A stretch of 5,920 nt of DNA from JBDTMC01 sp039934475 (GTDB lineage: Bacteria; Acidobacteriota; Terriglobia; Bryobacterales; Bryobacteraceae). The notes beneath the pieces are model-generated. The model had not been told where the DNA came from and made no database searches. It saw only the letters and a list, made by a program, of their open reading frames with translations. A program made the position numbers and the translations under genes. The stretch spans positions 1 to 5,920 of the forward strand of contig JBDTMC010000482.1 of the NCBI GenBank assembly GCA_039934475.1, written 5' to 3'. Below, piece after piece: positions 4,280-5,920 of the stretch (the stretch's first letter is position 1; each line of letters begins with the position of its first letter).

Positions 4280-5920
4280 ATGAACCACGTCGGTTTTCCT
4301 TTCGCATCGTCCACGCGCGGCCTGCCCCCGGAACAGGGTCTATATGACCCTTCCACAGAACGCGACGCCTGCGGTCTCGGGTTCCTGGTAAACATCCACG
4401 GGCAGCAATCGCACGATATCATCCTCAAAGGCATCCAGATTCTCATCAACCTCACGCATCGCGGCGCTTGCGGCTGCGACCCGGAGACTGGTGACGGCGC
4501 TGGCATCCTTATTCAAATTCCCCACAAATTCTTTGCGAAGGAATGCGCGAAACTCGGGTTCTCTCTTCCGGCACCGGGCGAATACGGCGCCGGGATGGTC
4601 TTTCTACCGGTAGAACCGCAACAGCGGTTGATTTGCGAAGGCGTCCTGGAGCGGATCGTCCGCGAGGAAGGGCTGGAAGTCCTAGGCTGGCGCGATACGC
4701 CGGTGATTGGCGATGCCATTGGCCGCGTCGCCCGCGCGTCACAACCTTACATCGAACAAATCTACGTGCGCCGTCCGGGCGGCATGACCGAAGACCAGTT
4801 GGAGCGTACGCTCTACGTAGTGCGGAAGCGCTGCGAAACTGAAATCGCCGCTTCCGACATCCGCGATAAGAGCTTCTTCTACATCCCGTCACTGTCCTGC
4901 CGCACCATCGTCTACAAAGGCCTGTTGCTGGCGCCGCAGATTCCACACTTCTATGGTGAGTTGTCCGACCCCGACGCGATGAGCGCCATCTGCCTGGTGC
5001 ACCAGCGCTTCTCCACCAACACATTCCCCACCTGGCAGCTGGCGCATCCGTTCCGCTACATCTGCCACAACGGTGAGATCAACACGATCAAAGGCAACGC
5101 GGCGTGGATGTACGCCCGGCAGTCTGTGCTGAGTTCGCCGCTGTTCCCTGAGATCAAGAAACTGTTCCCCATCATCACGCCGGGTGGCAGCGATTCCGCT
5201 ATGCTCGACAACGCGGTGGAATTGCTCACCATGGCCGGACGCAGCCTGCCGCATGTGATGGCGATGCTGATTCCCGAAGCCTGGGACGCCGACGACACTA
5301 TGCATCCGGATAAGAAGGCGTTCTACGAATATCACGCCTCTTTGATGGAACCGTGGGATGGCCCGGCGGCTGTGGCTTTCACTGACGGCCGGGTGATTGG
5401 CGCAACGCTGGACCGCAATGGCCTGCGGCCCGCCCGTTACCTGGTGACGCACGACGGCACGCTCATCATGGCGTCTGAGACCGGAGTGCTTCCGGTGAAG
5501 CCGGAAGAGGTGAAGTACAAGGGCCGCTTGCAGCCGGGCAAGATGCTGCTGGTGGATACCACCCAGAAGCGCATCATTCCCGACGAGGAACTGAAGCAGC
5601 AGTTGTGGTCGCGCCAGCCTTACGCCCAGTGGTTGCGTGAGAACCAGATTACGCTGGACAAGCTGCCGGAACCGCCGCGCGCTTACACCACGGAACACGA
5701 AACATTGCTGCAACGGCAGCGAGTGTTTGGCTACAGCGACGAAGACGTCCGCACGCTGATTGCGCCCATGGCCTCGAAGGGCGAAGAAGCCATCGGATCG
5801 ATGGGCGTGGATACACCGCTGGCGTGCTTGTCTGACCGTCCGCAGTCCCTGTTTAACTACTTCAAGCAGCTCTTCGCACAGGTTACGAATCCTCCGATCG
5901 ACCCGATTCGCGAAGAACTG
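4280..5920 (+). CDS. gltB: Glutamate synthase large (alpha) subunit, partial (N-terminal 547 residues)
   Basis: GltB makes glutamate from glutamine and 2-oxoglutarate in ammonium assimilation. This part is the class II glutamine amidotransferase domain, which releases ammonia from glutamine, plus the start of the central domain. The expected N-terminal nucleophile is C31 in ERDACGLGF, so a 30-residue propeptide would be removed. Other signature segments are HRGACGCDPETGDGAG (60-75), RFSTNT (243-248), CHNGEINTIKGN (262-273), GGSDS (302-306) and LDRNGLRPARY (377-387). The central domain begins near SMGVDTPLACLSDRPQSLFNYFKQ (507-530). Full-length bacterial GltB is about 1,500 residues, so roughly one third is here; the FMN and 3Fe-4S parts lie to the right. 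ATG 4280 is the only usable start: an in-frame TAG lies at 4250-4252 and no other ATG, GTG or TTG occurs before C31. No Shine-Dalgarno is present. Whether it pairs with GltD/NADPH or uses ferredoxin cannot be decided here. Confidence 0.97.
   Translation, partial: MNHVGFPFASSTRGLPPEQGLYDPSTERDACGLGFLVNIHGQQSHDIILKGIQILINLTHRGACGCDPETGDGAGILIQIPHKFFAKECAKLGFSLPAPGEYGAGMVFLPVEPQQRLICEGVLERIVREEGLEVLGWRDTPVIGDAIGRVARASQPYIEQIYVRRPGGMTEDQLERTLYVVRKRCETEIAASDIRDKSFFYIPSLSCRTIVYKGLLLAPQIPHFYGELSDPDAMSAICLVHQRFSTNTFPTWQLAHPFRYICHNGEINTIKGNAAWMYARQSVLSSPLFPEIKKLFPIITPGGSDSAMLDNAVELLTMAGRSLPHVMAMLIPEAWDADDTMHPDKKAFYEYHASLMEPWDGPAAVAFTDGRVIGATLDRNGLRPARYLVTHDGTLIMASETGVLPVKPEEVKYKGRLQPGKMLLVDTTQKRIIPDEELKQQLWSRQPYAQWLRENQITLDKLPEPPRAYTTEHETLLQRQRVFGYSDEDVRTLIAPMASKGEEAIGSMGVDTPLACLSDRPQSLFNYFKQLFAQVTNPPIDPIREEL

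Noticed and set aside
4889..5713. 274-codon open frame on the minus strand
   Set aside because: It is antisense to gltB, which shows uninterrupted amidotransferase motifs; the product is Arg/His/Gln-rich and unlike any family I know.
1..5920. Search for tRNA or rRNA genes, CRISPR arrays, insertion-sequence ends, toxin-antitoxin pairs or a defence cassette
   Set aside because: Nothing seen: coding density is high with four recognisable housekeeping or exoenzyme-type genes, no repeated spacers, no terminal inverted repeats with a transposase, and no unexplained gap longer than 171 bp.

Overview
The window is ordinary chromosomal DNA from a moderately GC-rich bacterium. Four protein genes are packed with little spacing. 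There is no sign of a mobile element, phage, CRISPR array or RNA gene. The overall look (DinG-like helicase, a secreted M4 protease with a Cys-x-Cys segment, a plant-like 'HRGACG' glutamate synthase) suggests Acidobacteriota, perhaps the Solibacter/Bryobacter group. That placement is an impression from the protein sequences and was not tested.

Layout. Positions 1-1482 (minus) hold the N-terminal 494 residues of a DinG/XPD-type iron-sulfur helicase; its C-terminus lies beyond base 1. Positions 1569-3125 (minus) encode a complete secreted thermolysin-like M4 metalloprotease, with a GC-rich hairpin after its stop. Positions 3126-3296 are an AT-rich intergenic stretch with two hairpins and the probable protease promoter. 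Positions 3297-4193 (minus) encode a complete LysR-type regulator. Positions 4280-5920 (plus) hold the first 547 codons of gltB, the large subunit of glutamate synthase, divergent from the regulator; the gene continues past the right edge.

How the genes relate. The regulator and gltB share an 86-bp divergent promoter region, the arrangement of Bacillus gltC-gltAB. The regulator is therefore the leading candidate to control glutamate synthesis from this region, possibly through a TGTC-AA-GACA dyad about 50 bp upstream of the predicted gltB transcription start. The protease and helicase have no evident functional tie to gltB or to each other.

The most noteworthy signal is at the 5' ends. Each of the four genes has a -10-like hexamer (TATACT or TATAAC) ending 10 or 13 nt before a possible start codon, and none has a convincing Shine-Dalgarno sequence. 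The gltB case is the strongest, with TTGACG, an 18-bp spacer and TATACT placed so that the mRNA leader would be only about 7 nt. This suggests leaderless or very short-leader transcripts. No new defence, mobile or biosynthetic system is visible.
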